Origin: Gnetum montanum
Lineage: Eukaryota; Streptophyta; Gnetopsida; Gnetales; Gnetaceae
Direction of reading: 5' to 3'
NCBI GenBank assembly: GCA_015680685.1
Contig: MNCI01023373.1
Coordinates: 328,806 to 392,805, forward strand
DNA length: 64,000 bases
The position numbers were made by a program, and so were the translations under genes. Position 1 is the stretch's first letter; each line of letters starts with the position of its first letter. The notes beneath the pieces are model-generated. The model was not told the origin of the DNA, searched no databases, and saw only the letters and a list, made by a program, of their open reading frames with translations. Positions 34,111 to 45,599 of the stretch are shown one piece after another.

Positions 34111-34711
34111 TTCTATGCTTTAAGAAGCAATTTTCTAAGGTGTTTAAGGAAAAATTTGATGGATTACCACCAATGAAAAATGCTTAGCATCAAAAGTACT
34201 TCATCTCTAGTGCTATCATTTCATATAAAGTAACATAGATGATGGTACCAAATTAGTAGTATGAAATGAAAATACAAGTAGAGGAGTTACTTGCAAATGA
34301 CTTTATGAGAAAACCAATTTCACTCTCTACATTTTCAAAAATTCTTATACCGAAGAAGAATAATGATGAATTAAGAATGTGTATTGATTCTAGGATTGTG
34401 AATAGGATAATAGTGAGATACAATTTTTCTATTCCAAGAATGGATCTTATTCTTGATGCCCTTACAAATGTAGAGGTTTTTACCAAAATTAATTTGAATC
34501 ATGGATACCATCAAACTCAGGTTAGGCCTAGTGATGAATGAAAGATATCTTTCAAGATACTACATGGATTGTTTGAATGGTTGGTTATGCAATTTGGGCT
34601 CACAAATATGCATTCTACATCCATGAGGTTGAAGCATGACCTTCTCAAGGATTTGATTTGTAAGTGTGTTATTATCCTCTTTAATAAAATTATAATGATT
34701 GAAAAATTTTA
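34111..34711 (+). pseudogene. Chromovirus reverse transcriptase (element K), truncated
   Basis: Plus-strand motifs in order: FSKVFKEKFDGLPPMKNAQHQ, IQVEELLANDFMRKPIS, ILIPKKNNDELRMCIDSR (34350-34395), YNFSIPRMDLILDALTNVEV, FTKINLNHGYHQTQV, LFEWLVMQFGLTN, and CVIILFNKI where YFDDI should be. Both catalytic Asp of the DD pair are lost. The text stops at 34711, where an unrelated LTR begins. RNase H and integrase are absent on this side. This is the best-preserved chromovirus RT here. Confidence 0.92.
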
Positions 34712-35860
34712 TGTTGGAGAAAAAAACATCATAGCACATAATAGCTTAACTCTAGATCCATGGTCCTCAGAAAGGATCTAACTTACCTCAAATAGTCTTG
34801 TCAATCACTTGAGGACTTAGAGGTATGTTACTGGGATTAAATTTTGATGAAAATAAGTGAGAAAATGCATAAATAACACAGCATACATGAAAGTATTATT
34901 GCAAAAAATAATTAGAAAATGAACCAAAACAATGCAAACCATATATACTAATGCAATTAAAATACATGGTTCAAAGAGTACAAAATGGAAAACTACAATT
35001 GTTTCACAGCTCCTTCAAAATGGTGATGCAAATCTGGCTTATGGGTGGGTAGTGCTTATCAAACAATATACACAAATATTCTTGGCTTACTAATGCTACA
35101 ATAGGATCTCAATGCTTCAACAATCTACTCTTGATGATCGCTTTCAACTCTTAGATCTCCCTCTCTCTCAAAATTTCTCAAGTTTGAAAGAGTTGCAAAA
35201 AAATCATAAGTCCTCAAAATGATGCAAACTTTGTTTTAAATAGGCTATGGATGTGTTAATTTTTAGCCAACTTGATTTTTATTTATTTTTAACATTCATT
35301 GCAAAGTTTTTGATGTCATTTAGTGGCCAAAAAATATATCATATGATACACCAACGTTTTTGAATATTTGGACATTGAAATACAACATATTTGGTACTTT
35401 CACCACTTAAAAAGTGTAGCATATTGACCACAAACGTTTTTGACTTTTCTTGCCAAATTTGATGGTACATTTAGACTATTTTCATGGCCCAAACTCCAAC
35501 ATGTATGCCACCAACGTTTTTGGCCTTTTTCTGCCAATTTTGGTAATATATTTACATTTAAGCCTTTACATGTTGGCTTAAATGAAATTTACAACTTGTA
35601 AATTGTAAATTTTACTCTACACATGATAAAATATCCAAAAGTTTCCAAGAACAATCCCATAAGGTAGAATTTTTTATGTGAAAATAGGCAATTATTTCTA
35701 CCATCAAATTAAGACATATATTCTTGGCTATTAGGCTTTTTATGCATAATATAAATTTTCTATGTGCTTTTTTATTGGTCTCTCTTTGTCAATGTTTGGA
35801 AGCTTGATCCAAGAGACATCAATAAAGAATACAAAACCTTATTGCAAGTTCATCACAAAT
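34712..35860 (-). repeat. Gypsy LTR (3' LTR of element M)
   Basis: Alignable with the LTRs at 46553-47603, 49734-50549 (same orientation) and 50550-51379, 57837-58937 (inverted). Shared landmarks: a 'ctcaaat..cttgtcaatcac' segment near the left end, a CCAACGTTTTTG motif repeated near 35349 and 35510, an ATCAATAAAGAATAC segment near 35818. It ends CATCACAAAT beside a pyrimidine run (complement of a polypurine tract). The left terminus (TGTTGG) is inferred. Confidence 0.7.
35340..35525 (-). repeat. Repeated CAACGTTTTTG motifs in the M LTR
   Basis: ACCAACGTTTTTGAATATTTG, ACAAACGTTTTTGACTTTTC and ACCAACGTTTTTGGCC recur at intervals of about 80 bases, each followed by AT-rich text. Equivalent motifs are weaker in the other LTR copies (for example near 50460). 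Confidence 0.6.
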
Positions 35861-36733
35861 GCTTCCTCTAAACAAATGATTCCATAGTTATTGAACCATG
35901 TTAAGATGTGCTCACAATGGTGAATTAAGTCACAATGGAATGTTATGAGTTTGAGATGAGATAAAGGCTATATTAGTTATTGAGGAATATTTTCATGGGC
36001 TAACAAGAAATTCCAAATGTTGACATCATATTTATGGTAATGTGGTTACATATGTAATAGCTGAAAAGGTCTTCATGCTTTGTGCTCAAATTGTTGATTA
36101 CTTGATGTTGTATTAGATAAACCAACACTCCCTTCTTGGGCTTCTTTGGTAACCTAGATTCTTGGATTTCTTGAAATTTTACTTCTACATTTTTTAATGG
36201 GTAAAACCTTTACTGTGTTTTATTTCCAAGGAAACATTTGGTTCCATTTTCTCATTGAATGATATGTGTTACATCCAATGAACTTGATGGCAAAGTATGT
36301 CAATGGAGATGTCATATGGCCATAGTGAATAAATGTCAAGTAGAGGTCTTGATTATTATTAGGGTTATGAAGGTTGTAGCTTTGCTATGGGTTTATTTCT
36401 TAGGAAAGGTAATGAAAGTGATGTGAACTAAGCATTTTTTGGCATAGTTGAATAAGCTAATTGAATCTTGTATATCAAGATCGCATGATGATTCACTGCT
36501 ATGATGAATAATACCTCTATGATGGCTCTAGGATTGCCCTGCACACACAACTCCATTGGGACAACAAAACAAATCAAAGAATACATGTGATTACAAGAGA
36601 TTGCATATGGCCACATGAGATAATAAGAAGATACAAGACACCAATGGTTACAACTTGTAAAACATGAAAAATATGTACTTTTTTACATGTTTATATAAAG
36701 TTTGCAGTATATTCTTATGCAAAAAAGAGATAA
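35861..36733. other. Element M 3' non-coding region, first part
   Basis: It begins with CTTCCTC (complement GAGGAAG, the probable polypurine tract) and is alignable with 47604-48480 of element D/H (shared blocks near 'gaacatgttaag', 'aaattccaaatgttgacatcat', 'gagattgcat'). No coding frame. It is interrupted at 36738 by element N and continues at 41388. Confidence 0.65.
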
Positions 36734-36738
36734 CAAGT
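36734..36738. other. Target-site duplication CAAGT, left (element N)
   Basis: CAAGT here and at 41388-41392 exactly flank the two LTRs of element N. The sequences outside both copies join into one alignment with element D/H near 48460. Confidence 0.93.
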
Positions 36739-37517
36739 TGATGAGTGGCAAGGTACCCTTACACTCAACCATACAAATACGAGCGTAACACATGCGATCT
36801 GATCGAACTCCGCAAACTAAGTGCCTACACACCTCATGGAACACTTAAGGTTAATTATTTGTTGTCTTCCTAGACTTACTTGTATTTGTCACTGTGTATG
36901 GTTAAGTAAGTTTGAGGTATATGATTTTTATAGATTTTTCTATTTTATCTCCTATGCTTAGAGGTGAAGGATTGAAGAGACTAACTGCTAAATCTAACTA
37001 GCTAACTAAGTCTTAATTAACCTAGCGTCAACATCCGTTCCCACTTACTATTCACACCCTAAAATAATGCAACCTTGGTTACCAAACGCTAGTCATTGCT
37101 GGGATCACCAAGCATAATGCACGTGCTCGAAGCAATCATACTGAGGCACTTAACTAGGAGAGAAGGGTTGAGAGAGATTTAATGAACTAAGAAAGAATTT
37201 AAATGATAAACAATAAATAATAATAAATAAAATCTTATTTAGACTATTCCAGGCACTGCAAGGTTTATCCAAGAAGTTTATCTTTATTTCTGTACACAAA
37301 CATGTGTTCAGGTACAATATTTGCTCGAATAAAGATCCGTTCACTTTGGAGTTCCTACTGCGGGCACATGGAAAATATTCTATCTCTGGAGGGATCAAAC
37401 TACCAAAGTTTCACTACAGTCTAAGCCTATGATGAGAAATAAGGGAGAGCCACCTCTTATTTATACATATGATGGTGCACTGTGATATCGTGGCCCATGC
37501 AATATCTGGTCCCATCA
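36739..37517 (-). repeat. Element N 3' LTR
   Basis: 779 bases, TGATGAGTGG...TCCCATCA. It is followed by CCCCCC (polypurine tract on minus). The minus-strand TATA box TATAAATAAG is at 37455-37464. Confidence 0.93.
37455..37464 (-). promoter_or_regulatory. TATA box, element N 3' LTR
   Basis: TATAAATAAG on minus, preserved in the 5' LTR at 41294-41303 and as CTATAAATAC in the related LTR at 60643-60652. Confidence 0.7.
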
Positions 37518-37526
37518 TACCCCCCT
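37518..37526 (-). other. Polypurine tract of element N
   Basis: The minus strand reads an AGGGGGGTA tract directly before the LTR start TGATGGG. The same tract (ATGGGGGTA) precedes the LTR at 60790. Confidence 0.9.
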
Positions 37527-40500
37527 GACTGAATGAAAACTCGTCCTTGAGTTCCTTACAAAATATTGGGAAGGTATGGGATTATTGACTAAATGGAACT
37601 AATGGGATGACATGTGAATAGATCATCATTACAAGACATGAAAAAACTGGTGTTCATGATAACAAGAGTGAACACCTTATTACATTGACATCAGGCCTTA
37701 TTTGGCAGCTTGATAGAGAGAGAGAGAAAGAAGTTTTGCTACTACCAATGCCAAGATTACACCTTTTGTTGTTCATTCATAAGTGCACCATTGATCTTGC
37801 ACCTTGCATAGCTTCTTTAGCACTATTCCATTCCAAGTTTTCTCTCCAGATCTAATCTGTTGTTGTATGATTATCATTTGCACACACAACATAGTCTTTA
37901 TATTAGCAAGGGTAAATGAATTTCAATGCAGTGGATACCTTGCTTTGGTGAAAGGTCCATTGGATGAGTTGTGGTATGGCTGATGTGAATCTAGAGATAT
38001 AATAGTGGTGATTACCGAAGGTGTAGGGTTAGGAGAAAATCAAAAAAATTGGGTCCCGTACCCCCATTACTAATTGCGAACCTTTGGTAGATATAGAATG
38101 GAGAAAGAAAAAGAACAAGAAAGATGGAGAAAAAGAGAAAACTATAACATCAATGAAATGGATGTCAATATGGAAATGAACAAAATAAAATGGATTGCAA
38201 AAATGTTAGGGAAAAGGATTTAACTAGTTCACCAAATAGGAATGTCAGTGGGTCCTTGCCAAAGCAGGCTCATGCCCTTAATGCCCTAACAAGCCCACAT
38301 TCAAAGAGTCCGTAGGCTCTAGTAATGTCAATTGGAATAAGAGTTAAAGTCTTAACTACAAGAATTTACCAAAAAGAAAACAATGTTTCAACGAAAATAT
38401 ACACTAATGATATAATCGGCAATGAGGTGAACAATGGAGAGAAGGATGGAGAGAAGAAAATGGAATGGAATCTCAAGAACAAGGTGGTGTATAGCCCTTT
38501 GTGAAGTTCATGATTAATGTTACTTAGTAAATCCCATTCAAAGTCCAACCTCAAACAAACCACTTCCAGTGACTTCGCATTAATGCATTCGGCTAATCCA
38601 TCCTCTTGAAGTAACAAGAATTCCTTCAACCAAGAGCCACCACCATTCCGATGGAACAAGGAGGAGAGAATGGGAAGCGAGAAGGGCCTTAGTTAGAGGG
38701 AACATTTTGATTTTGAGTTCCATAACTAGTTCTTGTAGCCCAATGGATTATTTTTTCTAAGGGGTGTGATTTGAATTCTCCAGTTTTTTTATGTGTTTAT
38801 GCATGAGAACCACACCATGCAAAGACTTTTTTATTTTTATTTGCTCAGCTTCCTAATGATTGGGTGATGTTGAAATGGTAAGAAAACTCAAGAGGAAAAC
38901 ATCCAAGCACCCAAGAGAATGGCCAACACAAAAGCATCAAGTTCCCTTGAAGTCACACCCTTTATAATCCTAGAGTCCTTTCTTAGTTTAAGAAATGCCC
39001 AATCACCAATTCGTTAGAGTTCTTATTTAGGAAGGGACTCATTGCATGGTATATGAACTTGTGGATGGATGGATGAAGTGGACTCATTGCTTGGTAGATC
39101 AAAAGAAACATACCTTAGTATCAACATCATGAATTAAAGGTAAAAACCAAACATTAGCAATCAGTATGAAAATAGTTCATACCATCATGAAGAACACTTA
39201 TTGGGTGACAAACTTACAAGATGGATCACACACACAAAAAATGAAAAAGTATACCAATGTTGTAAAACAAAAACAAGAAAAGTTAAAGAAATTTGTAAAA
39301 AAAAATGTGTAAAACAAAAACATGAAAGACAAAAACATGTAAAACAAATGTGTAAAATAAAAATGTGTAAAACAAAAACACATAAAAAAAACTTAAAAGA
39401 ACTGAGGGCCTTCAATGATCAGCATAGGTGGCCATCTCCCCCATCACTGAATGGAAAGGGAGAGATCCAAAATAATAACCACCTATTTGAATTTCTTAGA
39501 AGTGTCTAACTTCTCCCAACTGATGTTCTTAGATTAAGGGGTGGTAGTCGGCAATGCTCATACTCCAATGTGTTTATTCCTTCGTTACGAGTGTGGGTTC
39601 TTTCCCTAGTTCATTCCATGCATGTTGGTTTGCTCTTTCGACTAGCTGTCAACCACAGGGTTTCTACTACTTGTGTGGTTGCTACATACAGGTACCTTTG
39701 AATATTATCCTCTGGTGCACACCGATTACATGCAGGAGATGTTAAATTTTTCATCACCCATGATTCCTGCATGTCATCATCCTCTAAGTCACTCTATGTG
39801 ATGCATGGAACCTTCTTCTTCTCGATCTTTCCATAAATGTTTACCTTAGGTGATGCCCAACCTTGTCATGTGTTGTTATTCCCTCAATGAATAGTTGGTG
39901 TTCACGGGGATCAGAACCAGGGTTTTGTATCATGGATCATAGGTTCTGATACCCAACCTCCTCACTATCATTATGAGGGGGACCATCATTTGATGGAGAA
40001 CTCGTTATAAGTGGTTCACCATCTCCTATTTCACTTAGGACATGCGGGACTCCTTTGCCCTTCAATAGTGTATGTTGGCTCTCCTCCTTGAGTTTCTTAA
40101 ATGTTGTGCGGCTGTGGGATAGTAATCCCTCATGTCAAAATCTGCTGCAACGTATTCAGCATATAATTCCATCATTCTTACCTATGCCAGAGCACGAAGA
40201 AGTATGTTGGGGACTGCACAATCTGGAGGTAACACTATGTTACCTTGCAAGTCTCTCTAGTGCATCTGTTCATCCTAACGGAGGATAAAGGTAAAATTAC
40301 GTATATACTGATCAGGATGATTATATACCACCCTATATTGTTGAGGAACTGGCTAATTTTGGTTGTGTTTTTGACTAACGACTGTTTCTCATACGATTCC
40401 TAGGTGAAGTGCTTTTATTCAAAGAAGAAGACATTGTTATTTTATTGGTATGTTATTTTACCGTTATATAATTTTTCATTTAATTAACCCTAAGGGTTCA

Positions 40501-40560
40501 TTTAAGCTCCCAACGAGGTAAGTGATTTCCAATGTTCTACTTAGCGCACAAACATTTAGT
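37527..40560. other. Non-coding interior of element N
   Basis: The first 90 bases (ending near 37610) match the internal start of element I at 60791-60870. Beyond that I see no domain. Open frames up to 102 codons (39201-39509) come from low-complexity DNA. AG/GA-rich text lies near 38100-38150. Confidence 0.7.
39240..39400 (+). repeat. Degenerate tandem repeat 'tgtgtaaaacaaaaacat'
   Basis: Six to eight imperfect copies of GTAAAACAAAAACATG, about 18-22 bases each, inside element N. Translation on minus is a Phe/Cys-rich low-complexity peptide, which I treat as an artefact. Confidence 0.8.
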
Positions 40561-40578
40561 CCCCGACAACGGCGCCAA
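40561..40578 (-). other. Athila-type primer-binding site of element N
   Basis: The minus strand reads TTGGCGCCGTTGTCGGGG, one change from the TGGCGCCGTTGCCGGGGA string typical of plant Athila elements (tRNA-Asp type). It directly abuts the 5' LTR at 40579. Confidence 0.93.
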
Positions 40579-41387
40579 TGATGAGTGGCGAGGTACCCCT
40601 ATACTCAACCATACGAATACGAGCGTAACACGTGTGATCCGGTTGAACTCCACAAACTAAGTGCCTACACACCTCATGGAACACTTAAGGTTAATTATTT
40701 GTTGTCTTCCCAGACTTAATTTTATTTGTCATGGTGTATGGTTAAGTAAGTCTGAGGTATATGATTTTTATAGCTTTTCTATTTTATCTTCTATGCTGAG
40801 AGGTGAAGGGTTGAAGAGACTAATTGCTAACTCTAACTTACTAACTAAGTCTTAATTAACCTAGCATTAGCATCCATTCCCACTTACCGTTCACACCTTG
40901 AAGCAATGCAACCTTGGTTACCAAACGCTAGTCGTTGCTGGGATCACCAAGTGTAATGCACGTGCTTGAAGCGATCGTACTAAGGCACTTAACTAGGAGA
41001 GAAGGGTTGAGAGATATTTAATGAACCAAGAAAGAATTTAAATGATAAAAAATAAATAACAATAAATAAAATCCTATTTAGCCTATTCCATGCACAACAA
41101 GGTTTATCCAAGAAGTTCTTCTTTATTTCCGTACACAAACATGTGTTAAGCTATAATATTTTCTCGAATAAAGATCTATTCACTTTGGAGTTTCTACTGT
41201 GTGCACATGGAAAATATTCTATCTTTGGAGAGATCAAACTGGCAAAGTTTCACTACAGCCTAAGCCTAGGATGAGAAACAAGGGAGAGCCACCTCTTATT
41301 TATAGATATGACTACACATCATGATATTGCAGGGGATGCGATATCGTGTACATGATATCGCGGCCCATGCGATATCACGTCCCATCA
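40579..41387 (-). repeat. Element N 5' LTR
   Basis: 809 bases, TGATGAGTGG...CCCATCA. Its U3 tip (41319-41380) carries repeated GATATCG/GCGATATC units that are fewer in the 3' LTR, which accounts for most of the length difference. Confidence 0.93.
41319..41380. repeat. GCGATATC palindromic units at the U3 tip of element N
   Basis: CATGATATTGC, GCGATATCGTG, CATGATATCGCGG and GCGATATCACG follow each other within 60 bases. Each is centred on GATATC and nearly self-complementary. The 3' LTR has two (GATATCG and AATATCTGG near 37484-37509). Confidence 0.8.
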
Positions 41388-41392
41388 CAAGT

Positions 41393-42378
41393 CATATAGA
41401 CTCACTTCTTTTAGGCAACAAGGTTAATCAATGTCACATTCTCATACAAATAAAAGATTAAAAATACTAAAATTAAACATGTCAATGTTACATGTAATTA
41501 AGGACATATGAAGGTTTTCATGTTGTCATGTAGGGAATTGATAATGTCTTGAGGAAGCTTATGTTCTACCAAGGAACTTGGTTTCATTTGTTTTATCCTC
41601 ACCATCATGGTTTGAAATAAAAAAATTATTCCAATAACCTTTTAAGATGTTTCTAGTTTCAAGGGTAAGGGTAGTCAAGCCATCTTAAGGCATCCAAGCT
41701 ATACAGTTAAAGGTCTCAAGGCTTAAGGCTTAACTGTTCAATGTCATTTTGATCAATTAACATCACAAGAAGGGTCCATTTAGGCTCAACACTAGCTAAA
41801 TTTTCTTCCTCATCTTCTTAGCTCAATCCTACATGTCAACATAAGCACATCAAGTTGCATCTACATGATAAAATTATTAATAATGTTAAAATAATGCAAA
41901 ATAGATGTAATAACTGAACAAAATGAGGCAAAGTAACGTAAAAACATGGTGAATAAGGCTTATGAAGGTAAAATAAAATCATTACAAGGCTAAGCAAAGT
42001 AAAACAATGCTGTAACAAGGAAAAACATGGCTAAACAAGGTTCCAACATGGTCAAAACAAGGTAAAATTAAAGAAAAATAAGGTAGATTAAGCTGAAACA
42101 ATGTAAAATAAGGTTGAAAATTATAATATTTATTTGTTTTTTAGTTATTTTTTATTTTATCATTAAAATAAACAAAAATCTAATGATAATAAATTATAAG
42201 TAAAAATCTAGTGCAAACCACCTATAAATTACTAAAATTAGTAAAAAAGCTAACAAAAATTAGTTAAATAATTAACAATCTCATACAAATTCGAAATATC
42301 TTATGAAACAGGTTGTAAACTACCAAAGTAGTATGTTTGTTTTTGTTAACAAAATAATTAAAAAGTTAAAATTGGCAT
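41393..42378 (-). other. Element M 3' non-coding region, second part
   Basis: Continues the M/D-H alignment after element N. It then matches the reverse complement of element E's post-protease region (about 56260-56600): shared blocks include 'aagcctatt/..ggctcaa' text and the AAGGTAAAA array. No coding frame. It ends at the copia LTR start at 42379. Confidence 0.6.
41880..42115 (+). repeat. Degenerate tandem array 'acaaggtaaaaca'
   Basis: About a dozen imperfect copies of ACAAGGYWAAAA(C/T)A at 15-22 base intervals. The same array occurs inverted in element E at about 56255-56350, so it belongs to this gypsy family's 3' region. Confidence 0.75.
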
Positions 42379-43466
42379 TGTTGGTCTTTTGGTATGTTGA
42401 AACCTTAAGGAGTATGGAGAACATAGATTGTGTGTAGTGTATGATGATTGTGCAAGGCATGAATGAGAACTCAAGGAAATGAGATTTACAATGAGATGAC
42501 AAAGTGAAGCCTACATGGATAAGATGAGAGCATGGATGAGCATGGACAAAAATGAAGGCTACAAGTCAAATGAAGAGGCTTCAAGGTTTGGTAAGAAGGT
42601 AAATCAATGGGAGAAAGCCTTAAAAGATAAAGAACAAAAGTTTAGGAGATTTTTACTATTCTTAGAAGACATCTTCATTATAGATTAGACATATCCTTAA
42701 AGAATTCTCACAAGAGACATTCCATTTTTAAAGAAGCTTTCTCTTCAAAATTAAATTCGATCTCATGTAGATGTCTCTACCATGAAGAAGACATCTACAT
42801 TGGCCATTGAGTAACCATTATCCATTATATGAATTCTAAGAAGTTTCTGGAGACTTCAAGGCTATAAAAAGACATCAAAATCTTGGGAAACATAATGCAT
42901 CAATCACATCAAGCTCCTCATTATCTACTCTATGCTATTATACTTTTGTAGTTCATTGTTACATCTTTTTCTTGGTTGTACGTAGTAATATGCTTCAAAG
43001 TACAAGGATCTGTCAATCTAGTAAGATTCTTTCCTTTTGTCATTTTTCCTCTTTCTTGCAGTCCTATGAGGTTGATGTGATTCTTGTGGGAAGGCATCCA
43101 TATTAATATTATCAAGATCCTATAGGATCAAGTGGTTTCGTAGTGTCAAAACACTCTAGAGTAAAGCTCAATTTGTAAAGCTTGTGGGATGCTTAAAATC
43201 ATATTTTGAGTTTGTTGGAACCTTGTGGGGTTGAGTGGTTTCAGAGAATGAAAAAATCCATTGCATAACTAAGAGCTTGTATAGGGTATGGTGCCCTTCA
43301 AATCACAATTTAAAGAAATAAAGTCCAAAGATGTGCATAGATTCTACCCTTTGAGTGTGGATGTACCCAAGTTAGGAAACCACATAATTATTGGTGTGTT
43401 ATTATGACTAATGCCATTTTGATTTGGGTGACTTATTCAATTCCCCTTCTAAGTTCTCAATCCACA
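42379..43466 (+). repeat. Copia LTR-C (5' LTR of element F)
   Basis: It starts TGTTGGTCTTTTGGTATG, the same as the sense start of LTR-A/B, and ends CCACA before a PBS, with 1088 bases between. The family's U5 block ('gagcttgtatagggtatggtg', 'gagtgtggatgtacccaagtt') is at 43268-43373. Orientation is opposite to the element at 3499-28568. Confidence 0.85.
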
Positions 43467-43468
43467 AG

Positions 43469-43480
43469 TGGTATCAAATC
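43469..43480 (+). other. Primer-binding site of element F
   Basis: TGGTATCAAATC two bases after LTR-C, two changes from the plant copia TGGTATCAGAGC site. Confidence 0.8.
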
Positions 43481-43521
43481 CAAGTACTCTTACATTCAAC
43501 ATCAACTTTCAAGAGTGAATT

Positions 43522-43572
43522 ATGGAGGGCACATTCTATACAAAGCCACCAATGTTCGACAGGTATGATTTT
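43522..43572 (+). pseudogene. Copia Gag start (element F), truncated
   Basis: The ATG at 43522 gives MEGTFYTKPPMFDRYDF, closely matching MKGTSYTKPPIF.. of the copia gag starting at 8181. The match ends after about 17 codons, followed by stops and a T-run (43610-43624). The rest of element F is missing, probably cut off by the oppositely oriented copia remnant that follows. Confidence 0.7.
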
Positions 43573-43679
43573 TTCCCTTAGTTTATTTTTTTTACTAGTT
43601 GATGGATGATTGTTTTTTTTTTTTCATTTCTAGTATATTGGACTTTTTCATGCCTAATCATAGCTTTTGATATGTATTT

Positions 43680-44570
43680 TTTGTCATAAATATCTTCCTC
43701 CTAATCATCATTTAAATATGCATGAAGCCTATTATCTCTTTTACTAAGTTGGATACCAAATTTGCAAGTTTATTTTACATAAGGAGATGCAAAAGTGCTT
43801 AGATGTAAGATTGTCTTAGCTCTTGTATGAATCTGAATTAGTATGATGTTGGATATTCTAGATTTGGTCTAATATGATATAGAAATTGAAGTATTTCAAT
43901 CATGGTTCTATATAGGATTTCATTTATCACAAGATTCTTATCTTTACTGCTTAACATTAAACTACATGACAAATGACCATGAACTAGCATATTATTCTTT
44001 TGATTGAATTTTTTAATGATAGAATTTTCACATTTTCATTGATCAATCTTCATTCCCTCATTATTCTAGTTTACTTCAACTTCTATAAAGTATTTTAAGT
44101 TCTCCAAGGTTCATTTCTAATTTAGTTTTCATGCCATTCTTAAAATTTTTAGCTAACCTTTTATTGATGGTAATAAAGTTAATGTCATCTATATATAGTG
44201 ATATGATGATGAAATCATCTTATTTATTATTGAAATATAGTGTTATTTTAAACATATAATTTTGATAATTACTTTCACTAAGATAGTCATTAATTCTCAA
44301 AAACCAAATATTAGGTGCTTTCTTTAGGTCATATAAAGCTTTGTTGAGTTTGCATACTTTGTTGAGATAGTCAATAGGTTTCTTTTGTTTGAATCCTCTT
44401 TCTACAAGTCTTGATTTGTGTGTTATGACTTATTTTTTCTCATTGTACTTTATTTTATACAAATAATTACAATAAATAACCTTTTCATCTTTTATTTTAT
44501 CCACTAATTCTCATGTGTTATGTCTTAGGATAATACCTTATTCTTTTACCATGGCTTCTTTCTAGACTTT
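43680..44570 (-). pseudogene. Copia reverse transcriptase (element G)
   Basis: The minus strand reads VYKFNKALYDLKKAPNIWF (about 44400-44340), then INDYLSESNY and IIISLYIDDINFI (about 44200-44160). This is the copia YVDD catalytic box as YIDD with both Asp intact. AKNFKNGMKTKLEMN follows. Further on a broken RPNLEYPTSY and RFIQELRQSYI segment (about 43890-43820) corresponds to 'RPDL.Y.V...SRFM..P...H'. Stops and shifts separate the pieces. RNase H is not readable. Confidence 0.88.
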
Positions 44571-44979
44571 TAAATTTATGGCTTCATTAACATTGGTTGG
44601 TTCACTTGAGACTATTAAATATGTAATATTTGTAATATTATGAGAACTTGTAGATCTGTTTCTCAAAATTTGTATCTAGAATCTAAGTGTGAGTATGGTC
44701 TATTTGAACCTACATTTTAAACTTTCACAGGTGTCTAATTGCTCTTGCCATTTAAAAAAATTCACTTGTACTAAACTTTGTCTCAAAAAATATAGTATCT
44801 CTTGAAACATGCCAATTTTTTATTTATTAGATCATAGCATTTGTATCCATTGGTGTAAGAATCATGCCATTTCGCTATTTGTTTTGGGGTATTTACATTA
44901 TAATGACACTAAAATATTCTCATATGAATCAAGTTAGGAACACTTTTATATAGAACTGCATATGAAGATCTATCTTCAT

Positions 44980-45520
44980 TGATTTTGGTGCTGATTTAAT
45001 TAAAAATATAATAAGAATTTATGACACCCATACTCCAATATTGGATAGGTAAGGAGACATAAATTAGTAAGAATCATGTCATTTTTTGTATTATATTATT
45101 CTTTCTTTTAGTTTCTTCGTATGATAGCAAGCTATATCCACATGTGTTCTAATGAAAAATATCAATTTCTTTGTAGAAATTATTAAATTATTAATTTCTA
45201 AATTTACCTCCTTTATCTAATTTGAGAGCCTTAATTGTAACATTCATGGAGTTTTAAATTAGTTTTTGGAAAGTTTTAAAGTATTCAAGGGCTTGATACT
45301 TTTACTTTAGATTATAAGTCCTAGTGTATCTTAAGTAGTCATCTACTATGATCATGAAATAATTTACGCTTCCTATTAAAATAACAAACATTAGTCCAAC
45401 AAGATTCATATGCAAAATTTCAAATGGTTTTTCATAATTTATCATGTGAGAGTTATGAAGAGAATTAGTGTCTTTCCTTGCATGGAGGTCTCACATTTGT
45501 CTTAATGAATATCTAAAATT
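44980..45520 (-). pseudogene. Copia integrase (element G)
   Basis: Reads MRDLHARKDT (end of the GAG-pre-integrase zinc region, about 45490), EILHMNLVGLM (first Asp replaced by Asn: 'HxDLxGPM'), FMIIVDDYLRYT (about 45350), ALEYFKTFQKLI, then IKALKLDKGGKFRN with the second catalytic Asp (about 45240-45200), and a broken 'FLRKNNIIQKM'-like 'ERKNRTL' segment. The three-part DDE layout is therefore recognisable but damaged. Confidence 0.85.
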
Positions 45521-45599
45521 TTTATTCCTATAGATTGTTTTTGTTTGATTCTTCTTTCAATTTTTTGATAAGAGGTATGATCAAACCATCCATGGTAAA

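Larger units (their letters stand above)
36739..41387 (-). mobile_element. Element N: complete Athila-type non-coding LTR element (LARD-like)
   Basis: Two LTRs (36739-37517 and 40579-41387), both TGATG...CATCA, perfect 5-base target duplications, an Athila-type PBS and a polypurine tract make this a structurally complete element of 4649 bases on the minus strand. The 3.06 kb interior has no protein motif on either strand, so it must have relied on proteins of another element, such as a relative of element I, whose LTR and post-LTR sequence are similar. In about the first 163 bases the two LTRs differ at roughly 15 positions by eye, 12 of them transitions. That makes it the youngest insertion I can date by eye here. 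Confidence 0.93.

Noticed and set aside
39185-39415. Phe/Cys-rich minus-strand ORFs in element N
   Set aside because: Low-complexity reading of the GTAAAACAAAAACATG tandem repeat; no start context or homologue.
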